Source: Branchiostoma floridae
Taxonomy: Eukaryota; Chordata; Leptocardii; Amphioxiformes; Branchiostomatidae
Length of the DNA: 64,000 nucleotides
Direction: 5' to 3'
NCBI RefSeq assembly: GCF_000003815.2
Contig: NC_049983.1
Coordinates: forward strand, 20,366,553-20,430,552
Positions 1 to 15,200 of this stretch are shown piece by piece. Every line of letters starts with the position of its first letter. Positions within the stretch are counted from its first letter, which is position 1. The translations under genes were made by a program, and so were the position numbers. The notes under the pieces are model-generated. The model worked only from the letters and a program-made list of their open reading frames with translations, had not been told where the DNA came from and made no database searches.

Positions 1-3000
1 AGTCCTGAAATTGATTTACCTTAGCTTGCAGACGGCAGTAATGGGCTATTGGACCTTGAGGTTCCTGGTATAGAACATCCATTAAGCAAATATTGAACAT
101 CAACTCAGAGGTCTAGATTTGCAGGATTCCCTTGACCTAATTCGACCAAATACGGTTTGTCCAGAGGACATAGCTGGTCATACCCTGCCCAGTGTGGTTC
201 GGTCGGGACTCTAGCCGATATTGCTTGTGTTCACTCCTATACTCGTATGTTCCCTTTCAATAGAGCTATTCAATTCGTTAACCATGGGCACATTGATGCC
301 CTGACATAAAGGTTGAATTCATTTCGTCAGGTCCTCGCGGGTGCCAGTAATCTAATGGTCTGCTGTGTTACTCCTGCCGTTCTCGGTGGTTTAATATGTT
401 TAGTCCAGCAGTAAACGGTTTTCAGGCAACGCTGCAATTTAGTAGAATAACGCTGATGTCGGGTTAATAGGCTAATCTCCAGCGTATACTCAGTTAGATT
501 ATTAGATTCAAAAATCTGTGTGTATATCCATTTTGTCCAGGCTTTCTATGCATTACACCACGTTTTGTTTGCTAGACTTTTTGACCCGACTTTTTGAGGT
601 CCAGTTCTCTGCTCATCAAAAGGGTGCTGTGGGTACAAAATTAGAGCTAATCTCGGAAGAAATCAAGACCCTGGTCATAAAAACATGACACATATATGAA
701 ATGTATGTCATACAATGTTGTATCGAAACCATATTTATCGATCACACAGTGAAAATAAGCTTATCGCCATTGGACTGTAATGGTATCATTTATCTGTGTA
801 ACAAGAACTGAGGACTTTTTATAGATCATATGATAAGCTCAAAGTACCTTTGTATTTTCAGAAACTATGATTGGTAACGACATTTACGACAAAATGGTAC
901 ACGATGCAGCTACATACATCGCTGCACACCCAAGCCATGTGGTGACAGATTTGGGTTGCTAGGGACGGTTTACTGAATCCAACAGGGCTGCAAGAGAAAC
1001 CTCCATGAATGTTTTTTTCTCGTTCAGCCTCTTCTCATTAAATCGTAGAATCAAAGATGAAACCCTTTCCAAAGAATCAATGTATATGTATTAAATTGTA
1101 CTAACTTAAATATCAGTAACATATAATGAATCAGAGGTTGTCAGGTTTGGGGTTCAATACGTGCTTAATTGGTTCCCCTTTCACCAATATACACGCATGT
1201 ACCTTTGCCCTAGTACCTCCACGATACATATCAAATAATGGGCCTCCTGTGGATAGTTTATTGATTAACTTGACGTCTAGTATGAATATGTGTACTTTCT
1301 TTGAGCCTGGCAGAAGGTCACTAATTGCCAATGACGTAGCCTGTTGTTTGTTATTATTTGTAGCATATTTCCCTACGGAAGCGATAAGACCGTGCTGTAT
1401 TTCATTGCCGTGATCAATGACCTGCTTTTCAAGGAAACGAAGAAGATGGCTTTGAGGCAGTTGATACCCGCTATCTTGTTCCGACAGTCAAGTTTGACTA
1501 TATATAGTTTGCTTTCATTGCGCCCCTAGCGGCTCTGCCAAACGTCGGTGCTCCAAATAAAGCGCTACAATAATTTCCGCATCAATGTGGCAGTTTGATC
1601 TCATGCCCCTAGCGATAGGAAAGGGCAAGACAATTATCATTATCATTGTGCAGTACTTCCATATATCGTTAGGCGACGCCACATGCGCATCTCAGCAGAT
1701 CATATTTCAACCCGAATCCTGTGTGGATGAAGGTTCGCAATGCTATGCATGTATGCCAATCACATTTGAGGTCTCCATTTATTCTGATCCTGAGTTACAC
1801 AAACTGACAGGAAAGGTCTCTACAAAAGTACGAAGATAGACGTATCTTCTGCAACACCCTTCTGTGTTCTCAATTTGATCCCACCGTGTCAACTCGCAAA
1901 GTCGTTGGGAGATTACAGCCGCCCGATCTATATCCCTGAAGCGCTGTTATAATGTACTCCGTGACGGAAGACTTTCATTTGCACACATTAGATAACAACA
2001 TTATAGATGTGCGCTTATCTCCACCGCACACGCTGCTCTGCCGCGACCTCATATTTCTTTAAGTACTTTCTACATGCATCGTTATTGATCAATCCTATCA
2101 ACTTCTCCTCATATTATGCGGGTGTTAAAAGCCATCTTTATCATTACAGCATCGTGTTGCGATAGTGTTTGAAATACACGAACAGTTAGAACTCTCAAAA
2201 TAAACTTTGAGTATTATTTCATCTCTGTGTGGCAATTGTTTATCCGTGCAGATTTAATATTACTACATATGAATGTATGATCAACTGAATGTTGGTGTTT
2301 ATATATTCATCGACTCTAAACTATATCTTAAGTCAAAAGACAACCGTCTCATTATCTTAAAATGCCTTATGGTGTGACGAAAAGAGCATAAGAAGAAGAG
2401 GAATACGACAGCGGGGTTTCCGGAAGCTCCGCCCGTCACCGTGACTTATTAGTGCGGTAATTGCGCCCCAGCTAAGTAAGAACTTGGCGACGAGGCGCTC
2501 AATAAATATTCTCATTTCAAGTGGCTTAGAGACAAATTGTGTGTTCTGGTGAGAGCTTTGTGAGCACGTACGAGACGTGCGCACATTTTAAGATGAGAGA
2601 AGATAAAATTCACCAAAACCTTCACCAAAGTTGGTTCACGTTGACTTTTAAAGCCGGCCATTATGTAAAGGGATGTCAGAAAAATGTATATTTTTACCAA
2701 ATTTAAAATGTGCTCACTATCCTTTTTCAACGTTCATTCGTAACATTCTCCCCACCATTTTCTGTGCATATTGACGGTGCCCTTCTCCGTTGCTATGGCC
2801 CTTGGGCCACCCAGGCGAATACAGTTCAGTAGGGGGTAGTTCACTGGTAGTTGACACAATCCATTTGGTCTGACTAAAATTTACCCATTCTATCCAACTG
2901 GACAGATTGCTATGCCATTTTAGAATACGATCTTGGATGCAAATAATTGGTACTTGGTACTACCGGTAAATGTAAAAGTTACAATTTTGTAGAGAGACCT

Positions 3001-4951
3001 CGGATTTCTTCAATGACTTTTTACCGTTCTAGCTATAGAAAGGGCGATTGTCTTTGCTTTCCACACCGCTTCCTTACTCGCCCAGTGCCTCCCTCATCTA
3101 CTTTTACATTAACCTTGCGTTAGTGCTCCATACCCCATATTGCATGCTTCCCGTGGATAATAGTCTTTCTCATCCACCATGATATATCGAACTACCCGCA
3201 CGCGTTAGACCGAACCCTTATTCACATTAAAGTAGAAGGAGAATTGCTCCTGATGCTTAATTTAAGGCACCGCCCTCCATTACTTCTATGGCGGAGATTG
3301 GGGCGGCCATATTACCTTTCAGGAAACTGAGCTCTCTAGTCGTAAAAGTAAGGAAAGTCGTAAACACCACCGGCGAAGCTGCGCGAATTAGATAGCACAT
3401 GGGTCTATTCTCCAAGTAGGTGTTTGAAGGCAAATCCCTTTTGGTTACAACCCTCCCTGTAAATGTTGGGAAGCACTTTCTAACAAAAACGGGGATCTAG
3501 AAAAATTTTACGATTTTATCTTCGTGTATCTGCTTTAAGATTTTAGGGGTCCACTTTTACAAGCCTTGCAGTCGGTAGCCTCCGTAGCGGGCTCTTTGAG
3601 TCAGGGTTTACCTTTAATATAAGTTCTGTTGCACTTGGTTTCTTGCCATGTGTCTGCGTCTTGTTTGAGTGCAATGCTGATATGCTACCAGAAAATGCCA
3701 GTCCCGTAGAGCCATCAGATGAAAGTAGCGATGGTGGAAACACAGAAATCCTGAGCCTCAACGTTGCCGAAATATTCATATCTCTTATCACTATTTCACG
3801 TTGTCTTCTAGTGCCATAAGGGCAGAGGTTAGGTAACCCGCAAATGGAAGAGAGCTCCCGGCTACGTCAGAGCCTAATCCGTGCAATAATCCCTGCACCT
3901 TTGCCTCCCGTCCACTTACTGATAGACATGCCGCCCGGCAGAGAGGACTTTTATGTTTACATGCAAGATGAGATAGAAGGAGGTTAGAACGAGGACGCCT
4001 ATGAGCTGAATAAAAAGAGAAGGGCTTTCTGCCTAAAATTGGAAAGAAATCTCATGAAGAAATCCATTTATCCCTTTTGCGAGAAGTTTGAAACTTTTAT
4101 AGCTACAGAAAGCACCTGCCAATGAGTTCATTCATTTTCGTTATATTTAAACTGATATTTATGGAACTTAATCAAGTGTAGACCTAACAGCTGGGTTATC
4201 GGTATCATGGTCAATCCAAGCGTCTGGCGACGATTCGCATACTTGAGATAAACATCATCATTTGGAATGCTCCAGAGGTGGACTTAAGTAAAGTTTGAAA
4301 AGCAAAAGTAGTATCGGAGATGGTTTGTATGAAAACAAATATTGGTGCTACAAAAACATCTTCTTCTGCAAAGGTTTTCTAAAAGCAATTTTCTAAAAGT
4401 TGATTTATTTCTAAATTCTCCCAGACCTAATGCAAGCGCCATATGCGTCCTCCCCAGGAAATTGAACAATTACCAGACTATGATTAACTCAGATAAGGTT
4501 TATAAAGCTGTAAAGTTGAGTTTCTTCAGCACTATTGGAGCCAACAACAGCTTTATCTTTATGTCCAGTACATTACCCATACCATTATCACAACATCCAC
4601 CCCTAACGCTCATCTATTCTCATCAGTGATCCTTAGTATCGGTCTGGTGAGTATATGGGGCAGGGTCCTGTCTCACAACACTGTTATCTCAGCGTGCACC
4701 ATCCACTTAATTTGTATCAAACGAGCCGTAAACAACAATTTTCCACTAAAGAACCAATAGTTAACCTATCACCACTAGCTGTGCCTTTGATAAGAGGGAA
4801 AAATTGACCTGTCCTTGGTGCTGAAAAATGTGTGCGCCACCTATAACGTTTTAAACAACAAAACAGTAACATTATTATGTGTACTTACCCCATAATAACA
4901 TGACTTGAAGTACAGTTATGAATTTTACCTGGCAACCTCAAAGTTTAACCG

Positions 4952-4990
4952 TCCAACATGGTGGACAAGACTGACGTCATAGTCACGTGG
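4952..4990. promoter_or_regulatory. Promoter-like motif cluster (YY1-like, CRE, E-box)
   Basis: Within 40 bases there is a YY1-like CAACATGGTGG, a full cAMP-response palindrome TGACGTCA at 4972-4979 and an E-box CACGTG at 4984-4989. The same order of motifs recurs at 15466-15509. No gene start is identified next to it, so a promoter role is only a guess from motif content. Confidence 0.2.
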
Positions 4991-6680
4991 GTACAAAAAC
5001 GCTTAGGAGAGTTTGTCCCTACCGGGGGCGTGAGTCACCCTGCAGCTAACATTAACAAGCAATTCAACAGTAGATATAGATCATACCGTCTACCCTCACC
5101 CGCCCACACAGTTGTGTAGCCACTTGTACTGACACTGGTTCAGAAAGTGTTATCTATGTAAAAGACTGATAGACGTAAGCGCTCTGCGATATAACCCACC
5201 CACCCTACTCCCAGCAGAGGTCTGTGGAACCATATATGTCAATGTGTTGTAAACGGGCAGAAACGTGGGAGGCCCCAAGGCATGTGCTAAAAGCCTACAT
5301 ATATAACGGTATATAAAGTTCAATGTTTGGTAACTGTCGACGTCGTAAATGATGAATACTCGATTCACAAGATACCTATAATCTAATGTGTATGTCCGCG
5401 GGCGAGACATTACATAATTTTTAATTAACAACATGTATATGAATTAGACTAGATAGTCTAGCATGCAGACTTCTATACTTCCCAACTGTGGAACGTATAT
5501 TTCCCCTTTCTCGTTCATATACACCTTAAAACCTGAGTACATATTTGTTTACAATTTTTTCATAGTTATTTCCTTATTTATTTATTTTTTTATGTTTTTG
5601 ATATTTTTTTGTTTTTTCATGTCGTTGACATGTCTTTGCCCTAAGGTACCCTTTTGCACCGACATTTATAACCATTTCAATAAATTGTAAAGTTATGCAC
5701 GATCCCAAACGTTTGTAAGAAAATTCACCGTATAATGGTGCAATACTGGATATCAATCAGGTTGTTTGCGCGCTACATTTGCAATATATGAACCGATCAA
5801 CACCCTCCATTCCTACAACCATTTGGAGTTACATACGACATAGATAAGTCGTGAAATTTACTTAACGGCGGGATGCTAAATCTACTTTGGGGCTCTATCT
5901 CCAAAGTTCATCTTGATATATTCCTTCTCTGATTTTCCCGTCGATAGAATGTGTTATTTGATCAAACCGTCTTATGCGCCTTCACGATCGGTTGTATGAG
6001 ACCGTCCTGAATCATGTGTAACCTACACAGTAAGAGTATGATTAGGTACTGAACATACTACACTATGAGGTTAGTGTTTCATACGCATTCATCATCACGA
6101 ATGGAAAGTTCTATTGAATTTCTGCTGTGTTGTCCGTAAGTATGTCTGTAAGCCGACGTATAGTACCTGATACGCTTTGACATGTAGTAGAACTCACAGC
6201 GACCTCACAGTAGATAGAGCCCATGGTTGGTAAGGCTTAGGTTCCATTTCCAAAACGGGGCCCGGTCGGGATGTTTGCGGAAACGAAAAATAAAAGTGTT
6301 TACCAAGAAATATACACAAATTATGCTCCTAACTAATTTCTGCGCGTTCCGTATGTCTTATTGCATTTTTTCATCAAATTTTTTTCGCTTCCTAAAGCTT
6401 CTCGGCCGGGCCCCGGGTTGGGAATTGGGACCTAGGCCTAGCTGGGAGAATACGCTTCAATCCTGGATACGCGTGCGGCATTTCGGTTGGGGTTGTGCTG
6501 GTCTTTCAGTGTAATGGGTGTTCCTTAAGGCTCCACTTCACTGTGAAAAAATAAACCTTACTACTGAAACAGCAAGGAAACTTGCTGCCTTATGTTCCAC
6601 TAGGCGCCACAAGGTCTGAGCCAATGAACGAACGTTTTGATAGTAGATTGAAGTATACCCGCAAGGGTGTATAACCCCAT

Positions 6681-7235
6681 TTTCTGGGACTTCAGTGAGA
6701 ACGTGAAATATTCGCTTGTAACCGCCTTCCGTTTGCTGGCACACAAACCTTCACTGAGTTTTGCATTCCAGGCATGCAAAGGAGACTACAGGCCTCAATA
6801 TCTTACATAACAGGAACAAATTACAAGTATTACAGCTGTATGTATGCCCTACATCATACAGAAATATAACAAGATTCCCGCGGTCGTCGTAAAACTCTGT
6901 CATATTTCGTGAATCTTATGACAGCATAGCTCTTCATATTGTATTTCGCTGATAAGATTTAGAGCTATGCCGTAACTTTCTCTATGACTTCGGCGAGAGG
7001 AAGTGAAATATCTGCTCATAACGGTTGTCCTTTCGTTGCCACCCGAACCTTCGCTGTGTTTTATATTCCAGGTACGCGAGGGAGGCTAAATGCCTCAGTA
7101 TCTTACATAACTGTACTATATCATACTGTTGTAGAGACAGAAACAGAATCTTTGCCGCGGTAAAAATCTCCCATATTTCCTCAATTTTACGATATAGCTC
7201 TCTATCTTGCATTTCACTGAATAGACCCATGACGA
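6681..7235. repeat. Diverged tandem duplication, period about 301 bp
   Basis: Two neighbouring segments, about 6681-6960 and 6981-7235, share a series of blocks in the same order. These include GTGAAATA at 6702 and 7003, then ATTCCAGG, CCTCA-TATCTTACATAAC, CCGCGG and CATATTTC. The copies are clearly diverged, so the event is old or the units are two insertions of one element. No coding capacity is evident. Confidence 0.55.
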
Positions 7236-9801
7236 ATTGCAAAGAGATTGCATCATTTTGCCAAGTTCGTAACTCAACGTTTTAGTACCCTATAAAAGGG
7301 AAGACATCAATTTTCTAACACAAGCCAGACCATTTGGACTAATCCCACATTGACAACTTATCCCAATGCCACATACATATAAAACTAACTTTTCCTCTTT
7401 GAATCATCTTGGTGATACATGAAGAACTAGAGCCTTTACTGTTGTACAAGTCATAAATTGTTTTCTTAATCGTCGTAACGTTATCTTACTAGCAGCTTTA
7501 CAATAATGTTCGACAGTACTATCCCACCCATGTCTGCTTGAAAAGTATGCAAAATATATTTTTACGTGCTGAATTAGGATAGTTTCCTAGTCCTATCGTT
7601 AAAGAAGAATAGACAGACGTCCACGTAGACCATTATGTTACCCAAAATAACTCCCCTTGTATTCTTGGAAATCCTTAGCCACATGGAACTTCAGATATGT
7701 AAGACATTTAGGGAATTTTTCCAGTTTCTTAAATTCATTGCACGTAGCACGTAGTAATCTTATCATTCTGCTATGGAAAAAAGAATACGACATATTCTTG
7801 GAAACCACAACCCAGATAAAAGGTCGAGGGTACAGCATCTTTGGAGAATTCACCCAGATGTGCTCCATTCATTTTGTATTACACAGTAGTCCTATCATCT
7901 TCTTCTTTTTGAAAAAAAAAAAACCGAGATATTCCTGGACACCGTAACCCAGAAGTAAGGTCAGAGGTGTCAGACGTAAGCGGTGCCTAATCCAACCGGC
8001 CCGCCATGATGGTGATTCATCAGCCGTGAGTACGGTACTGGCTCGGGAAGGTCACACTGGAGGGGAAGTAATTTCCCAACGGTCAGACACAGAGTCCTTG
8101 TGGAACATTGCTGACATTTTACAGTAGTGTACGAAATATCAGATCGTCCTAGTGTATCCTTACATGTACATTTGTTTTCTGGTGTCTGCAATGTGTTAGC
8201 AGGCCGTAGTTTACTTGGTGAAACCAATGATGTTTTGTACGAGTTTAACAACATATCACCCCTTGACAGTCCCTGCTTCTTTCCTAGATATTAGAAATTC
8301 TGCCAAAGAATATAGTACATAGTGACATCCTATAGTGTGATCTTACTACATTGTAGAGAATGTCAGCTCCCAGAGTTTATGTATAAGTTGCCATATGTTA
8401 TACGATATGCAATTGTCAAGCAATGAAATAAAGTTATCCCCGTTCTCATTAATAGCATTATCATTCTGACGTGCTTTGTGAAAGCAAGTCTGCCCTCCCA
8501 CGTAGATTTCTTTCATATTTCAAAAATTTTCCCCATGTTCTTGATCCACCTTCCTGGGGTTGACGCTTGACAGTTTAAATCCAGTGCTTTGTATTGTTAG
8601 ATGATTATGCATTTCTTTGCACAGCAAATGGTACGTTGATGAAATCATCATATCGTCGCTAATAGTTATGATATTCAACAGCTTTTCAACCGGGCATACC
8701 ATTTTGTTTAAGTATTCTTTCCAGATATTGTCAGTATTTACCTAGGAAACGGCTTCTCATGTTGTTCCTCTGCTGCAAGAAATGCTCAAAAGTACATTTT
8801 ACCTTGCACATTCCATGTCACATTGGATACTGCCTTCCCCTAATCGCATGCAGTACTCTGTATGTCAACTAGCTGCCCCTGAACTTACGAGATATCTTCC
8901 ATGCACGTCAACAATCATCTCAAAAGATGATTGTAGGATAAGCTGACAATACGACCATACTCTTTTTCCTTAGCCATACCAGGAGACGAAATCTGAAGAA
9001 AACAACAACTAGCCAGACAGGAAAAATTATTTCATGCTCCTTCATATATGTATATTAAATGATTCTGTATCATACATTTCGTTAGTGTTCTCGCCCATAT
9101 CAACTACATACATTTATTGAATCTAATAAGATAAATTGTCGTTGTGTTGCAATTCATACACATGTAATGGCCATCGTGGGAAAATAATTCTAACATTGAA
9201 TTGATTTAAGGGTGAAGACGTTACATGTTTTGTTACTCTCTCGAACTTGTAGAAATCACGAGATGTTCGTCCGTTGTGCTACACACACTAGCATTTACCG
9301 CCCGCCTGGAAAACAACATTCACGGAACAACTAGATAGAACTCATTTCCAAGCCAATCCGCTTTAAAGCCCCCAGTAGTACTTCATCCCAGCAGCTATCA
9401 TAACATTCCTGGCATGCTAACATAACAACGGCCATTGGTTATGACTGATGGGGTTAGAAAGGAGGACAAAATGATGACAAAACGGCCAGCGGTGTCAAAG
9501 GAACAAGTGAACTGGTAATGATCATTCAGAAACACCTTGGGTGAGATGATATGCGGACATTGCATATACTGAAATTTCTGTTTTTCAATTTCACGCATCT
9601 TCACCTAGATCTTCGTCGGCACTATCCGCACGCCCCTCCCCCTCCAATACGTTTCTGTTGGATTGGCTCCGGTACACGTAAGATAGCAGCACTATCTGAC
9701 TCGCGAGTTCCCCATGGAGTAGTAGATTACTATTTTCTATCTTATGAGTCAGGCAGGGAGTTGGGTGGTCTGAAGTCTTCTCATGCAGGCACGCTGCACT
9801 A

Positions 9802-10536
<735 letters not shown>

Positions 10537-10754
10537 CTGGCTAAATTGATCAACAGAAATGCCCATCTACCGGTAAACGTGTTGACATGTACATGTAATA
10601 CGCAAGTCCCGCGGCACAGAAGCGCCCGAAGACGTCAGCAACCACGCACGGGAGGGACGGGGAGGCAGATTGATTGGAGGCTCGCAGCGATGAGGTGGCT
10701 CTGAGTGATCACAACTCTTATCGTACCATCAAGCACTCGAGATGCAGGAAATGA

Positions 10755-10910
<156 letters not shown>

Positions 10911-10956
10911 TAAGGTACAACGAAATAACATCCCGGCTTCTTTTAATCATGTGTAC

Positions 10957-10974
10957 GGGGAGGGGGGGGGGGGG
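10957..10974 (+). repeat. G-run (G4, A, G13)
   Basis: A near-continuous G tract in the 3' flank of family copy A. It could form a G-quadruplex or be an assembly-length artefact; there is no evidence for a role. Confidence 0.7.
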
Positions 10975-11249
10975 TAGTCAGACATGGCAAACATCATGTA
11001 AGTCCTTTTTCTTCAGTGATTACCTGAATTAATGCCCTGGACTAAAACAACGCCTGTATAGAACATTTACATTCCGCACGCCTGCAAATGCAGAAAAACT
11101 GATATTCATGTTCTCGACGAAGTATACACAAAGTGTGTAACGTCTGAGGTAACGCTTGTCTCCAAAACATTTATTTTGTACCGTTCAGAACCCTAGACTA
11201 ATGAGTTCATTGTCTCTGATACTCCTTTTTGATTCCCAACTTTCTTCAG

Positions 11250-11495
11250 AGGGAAATTTTCCTTCAGTGAGAACTTTGGATTCCGTAGTACCCCATCAAA
11301 CTATCCAAGTTCTCTTCCGTACATCGAGAAAATGGCCCTCCATAGCCCCTCTAGGAAGGCCGATGATGAAGAGTTAGTAGTGTACTTTTATCGTTCCCAG
11401 GGTGAGGAGATGGTTCGACTCTGACGACGACAGGGCCAAACTCCGCGTCCAGCCTGCGCAGCTCCAACACTTCCGGGGGACCTCTAGAAAAGCAG
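11250..11495 (+). CDS. Candidate coding exon with a +1 frame break
   Basis: This segment lies between a strong acceptor (CCCAACTTTCTTCAG) and a good donor (AAGCAG then GTATGT). From 11251 one frame is open and protein-like (includes [19 protein letters not shown], then [17 protein letters not shown]) until a stop at 11422-11424. From 11402 the next frame is open to the donor (includes [18 protein letters not shown]). The two frames meet at about 11400, so one extra G in CAGGGTGAGG would explain the break. Alternatively GTGAGG at 11402 is itself a donor and the second half is not coding. The second half is GC-rich with G/C-ending codons, as in the neighbouring genes. The upstream phase fits 10857-10909 and the downstream phase fits 22989-23089. 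I do not recognise the protein. Confidence 0.35.
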
Positions 11496-12140
11496 GTATG
11501 TGTGTTTAAACGTTTGTCATTTCCATAATTTTTGTATTCCTACAGCAAAGTCTCTCTCTTTATATTCAATTTGGCTCCGCAGTTCAGCGATAGAGCAGAA
11601 TAAAGTTCACTTTAATAAGACAACGATGATAGATGTGCATTATGGTGTACATGTATGTACGTCAGCGGCATTATGGACTTTTTGTTCTTAACACAATGCT
11701 GGATGCTTCAGCCCCGCGGCTTTAAAGTGCATAGAATTTGGCACTCAAATCGCAGTGTTTGCTGACAACATCACACCCTTGTAATTGATGACTATGTTGT
11801 TCGTACGTCATTGGAACATCCCACAAGGGTGGACCAGGAGGGGTGATTAGGGTGCCAAGGTCAGATACCATAACCCTTTAACGTTCGATGAAATATAGAC
11901 CCCTATATCAAATAAACACATAACGTTACATCTTGTATTTTTTCACAAAGGGAGTAAGTGAGACCATACACTTTGGGATCATTAAGGCAAAGTATACTTA
12001 TCTGATATTACATTCTAAAGTTTGTGAAACAATTTTTGTCTATCTTCCACATTTTTAATTTCTGAAAACCAAACATTGCATAAAAAGTCGAATCTACCCT
12101 TGCTACCAATAGTGATGATGAATTTGAATGGTTTCTCTAG

Positions 12141-12274
12141 GCAACCAATACGAGAGTTATTATTGATTGTTTAGAGAGCATTATTGGTTGTTTCAGGCAA
12201 CCAATACTGGACAGGCAACCAATACTGGACAAGCCCGGCATTAGTATGAATGGCTGCATGCGTTAGGCAACCGA
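12141..12274. repeat. Cluster of GGCAACCAAT motifs with a hairpin
   Basis: GGCAACCAAT or a one-base variant occurs four times, near 12140, 12197, 12214 and 12265. TATTGGTTG at 12182-12190 pairs with CAACCAATA at 12198-12206 across a 7-base loop. The motif combines an inverted CCAAT box with an RFX-type half site (GGCAAC). No gene start is recognised nearby. Confidence 0.4.
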
Positions 12275-15200
12275 TATCAGACTTACCTAACATTTAGTAC
12301 TATAGACATATCCCACTTTCGGTGCAGTTAAGTGCAGGGAAAATACAATATGCAGGAGAATGTTGTAAATCTGTGAGTATATATCCCTTTGGAATATATC
12401 TATTTCTATCTACGAAAACGAGGCTGTGGCGCATGCGGTCCCAAACGCAACATATGCACGGTTGTCCCAGTCAATCTGCAGCTGGTTTATCCCAGCATCC
12501 TCTCATAGGTCTCTCTTTGCTTCTGTCTCGCATTTTTGTTGAGTCATGCTGTCCAAGATAACCACTGGTGGCTCCTATAATCTTTATGTGAGCACAGGTA
12601 GCTTCTTTTATGACAAAATGCTTTTATCTCTGAAAACCTATTTTTCTTCATATTTGTATATCGTGTTTTATTTTCAATTTACTTCATTTTTAATTTTTTT
12701 TTAAGTTTGATAATTTCATACGATCAAGTTTTTTAGGGGAAGCCCACGAAAAGCCATGTAGGATTCTACCCTCCACCTGCATGTTTTTTTTTCTTTTCTA
12801 CATATTTGTTTTTTTAATTGATGCTATATTTGCGAAGAAATCAATCCCAAATCTCGGTAACCAGATTCCAGCCCTTTTTACTCAGGACCGACTACGTGTA
12901 ATGCTGCTGTTATATATTGTGATGATTCTCATAACCTCTCATTTCTTCTGAATTGTTCTGCTTCTCTGAGCTTGTTCAAGAGGCATATTTCTGACTATGA
13001 TGTTAACTCATGTTAACAAAAGTTACAAACGTTCGTCTCCGTCAAGTCTGTGACCTTGCACTGACCTACATGTATCATGCCACAGTCTCGTTTTTGTCTA
13101 CAATGTCATACATGTGCTAAAAGACTACAAAATATTGAATTTATCACCTTCAACAACCATACACTTTTCTAAGTAATTGTTACTTGAACTTAGCACCACT
13201 TTAAAGCATCAGCACATGAACTTGAATAAAATACCATTTGTACCATAACTGTGGCACTGTGTATTTACGAACACATTTCATAGCGCTTGGAAAAATACTA
13301 CAGCAAAGATATGCATTGCGTACAATACCGGTTCTATTAGGCAACATTTCAGTCATGTACTATGAAATATGGATATTGAACTGTGGCGTAAAGGTCGACA
13401 AATCTCGACACATGGTCACACAAAATTGAATCTGAATTCTGTTTCCTTGCTAATGTAATACAATACAATACAATACGACCATGAAATAATCATGGGAAAA
13501 TGTTCCAAAGTATCAATTCCCCCCTTTTTTCAATGGACCAATCCTAATATGTCTGCAGTTATGGACAGGGGTCGCTGGTAGACAATGACCTTATTAGGCA
13601 GTCGGTGCATGGTGTAAGGTCATCATCCATCAGGTCATTCATCAGGAACGTCAGGAGCTGAGATTAGACTTCAAATCAAATCACTGCTTCAGACTGCATC
13701 GTAAACGGTACTCTGCTCCAACGGTAATTGCACGGTGTGCTGAAGGTAATAACATACATCCAGTCACTGCAAGGACGTTTTTCATGGAGAGAAATCGTTA
13801 CTTGGTGACGCATATTTGTAACGTTTGGGGAAGTAGGGTTTGAATATGTTTCTCCTCTTTTCTATCCCTCAAAGGAAATATGGGGGTAACTAAGATTTAC
13901 ACTACCAAATGCAAACGGACGCAACTCTTGTGTTCAGTCCAGCACCTACCGATGGAGTCCAAGGGACCATTATTATCATGATATTCAAAGTAGACATCAG
14001 AATTCATGTGTGTGTCTTTTAAATCTGATAAAATCAATGCATTTCTTATGTTTCTACCGACGTAACCTATCTGACTGAGTGATATGTTTGTTACGCTCGC
14101 CTGACATGTTCGTAAGTACTAAGAACACACCTCCTACATCCGTCATCTCAAAAACAATATTGGCTCCACCCTAAATATATAACAGGTCGACATGTATTCA
14201 TTAGATACAGTAGTCTGACTGGAGTCACCAGTTTATCGTCTACACTTGTATTAAAGTTGCGTCAAAAGAAATAAAGTCAAACGACATAACGTACGCGGTA
14301 ATAAACGATAAAATATGGCCAGTATCAAACCAGCATAAACAGCGTGACAGCGATAGGTAAAACAAATCTGTCCCAGTAAGGTTGAAATATAAACGGATTA
14401 GTCATCTGTGGAAGTGAAATCATGTAACCTTCGGTTTGCACACGCCTGGGGCTAGATATTTGTGCCTTGGCTAAAGGTCACTTTTCCGCTATCTTTCAGA
14501 CAAATCTAGACCAGATGTTGACAGGTAATTGCTCGTTAAAGTTCTCCACCGATTTTTATGATAGTAATCTTGTTCCTGGCCTTTAAAAAATCGAATTTAG
14601 TTTATCTGTCGAGAAATATTTTCTTAAGTCAGTAAAAATAATACGTTCGGCAGAAAAGGTCACTAAAAGGAACTTAGAAAGGTTTTGTGATCACTGCCAT
14701 ATGGCGTAGTTAGATCTACGTTCTCAAACGTAATGGTTTAACGATATTCGTGCTGAGAGACGTGCATTGCACATGCTTTTAGGGGATTTAGTTGACGAGG
14801 GAATAAACTTGAGAACGCAATTCAGTCTATAAAGGCGGTGGGAAGTCCTTTTGTTGCCCATAACTTTGACCTTTAAAAGTAAAATGACGACGAGTGTTTT
14901 AGTGGTTTTGCGAAATACTGACGTCAGTAGATACATCATTATGTTGTTTCGCTATCAAAGCAAAGGTTGCAGCCTAAGTCTTTTGTCCTTAGCTGTTTAA
15001 GCAATTGTGACTGTACGAGTTTTTCAGATGTGAAAACCCAAATCCCCGTGCAGGAAAATGGGGTTTTGGAAGAGCAAACGCCTTGTGAATGGAGTTAGGT
15101 GGACATAATCAGAGAATTCCCTCACCATGAAAGAACAGTTGAGTCTGTTCTTATTGAACAATTCAGTAGAAAAGAGAGAGGCGATCAGCTCAGTAGGTGG

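Larger units (their letters stand above)
1..9788. other. Long stretch with no supported gene
   Basis: No recognisable protein family, RNA gene or intact mobile element was found in the first 9.8 kb. Open frames here are all under about 100 codons and often open on both strands (for example 1131-1331 and 3547-3819), as expected by chance at this base composition. What can be noted is a diverged tandem duplication at 6681-7235, a short perfect hairpin at 8911-8934 and a promoter-like motif cluster near 4952-4990. The 3' end (9770-9788) looks like a splice acceptor that leads into the membrane-protein gene at 9802. Confidence 0.5.

Noticed and set aside
1131-1331. 66-codon minus-strand frame that reads like protein
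   Set aside because: The plus strand is open too, and there is no donor, acceptor or homologue to support either.
3547-3819. About 90 codons open on both strands
   Set aside because: There is no ATG near the start on the plus strand, no acceptor in the right place, and the antisense frame is just as long.
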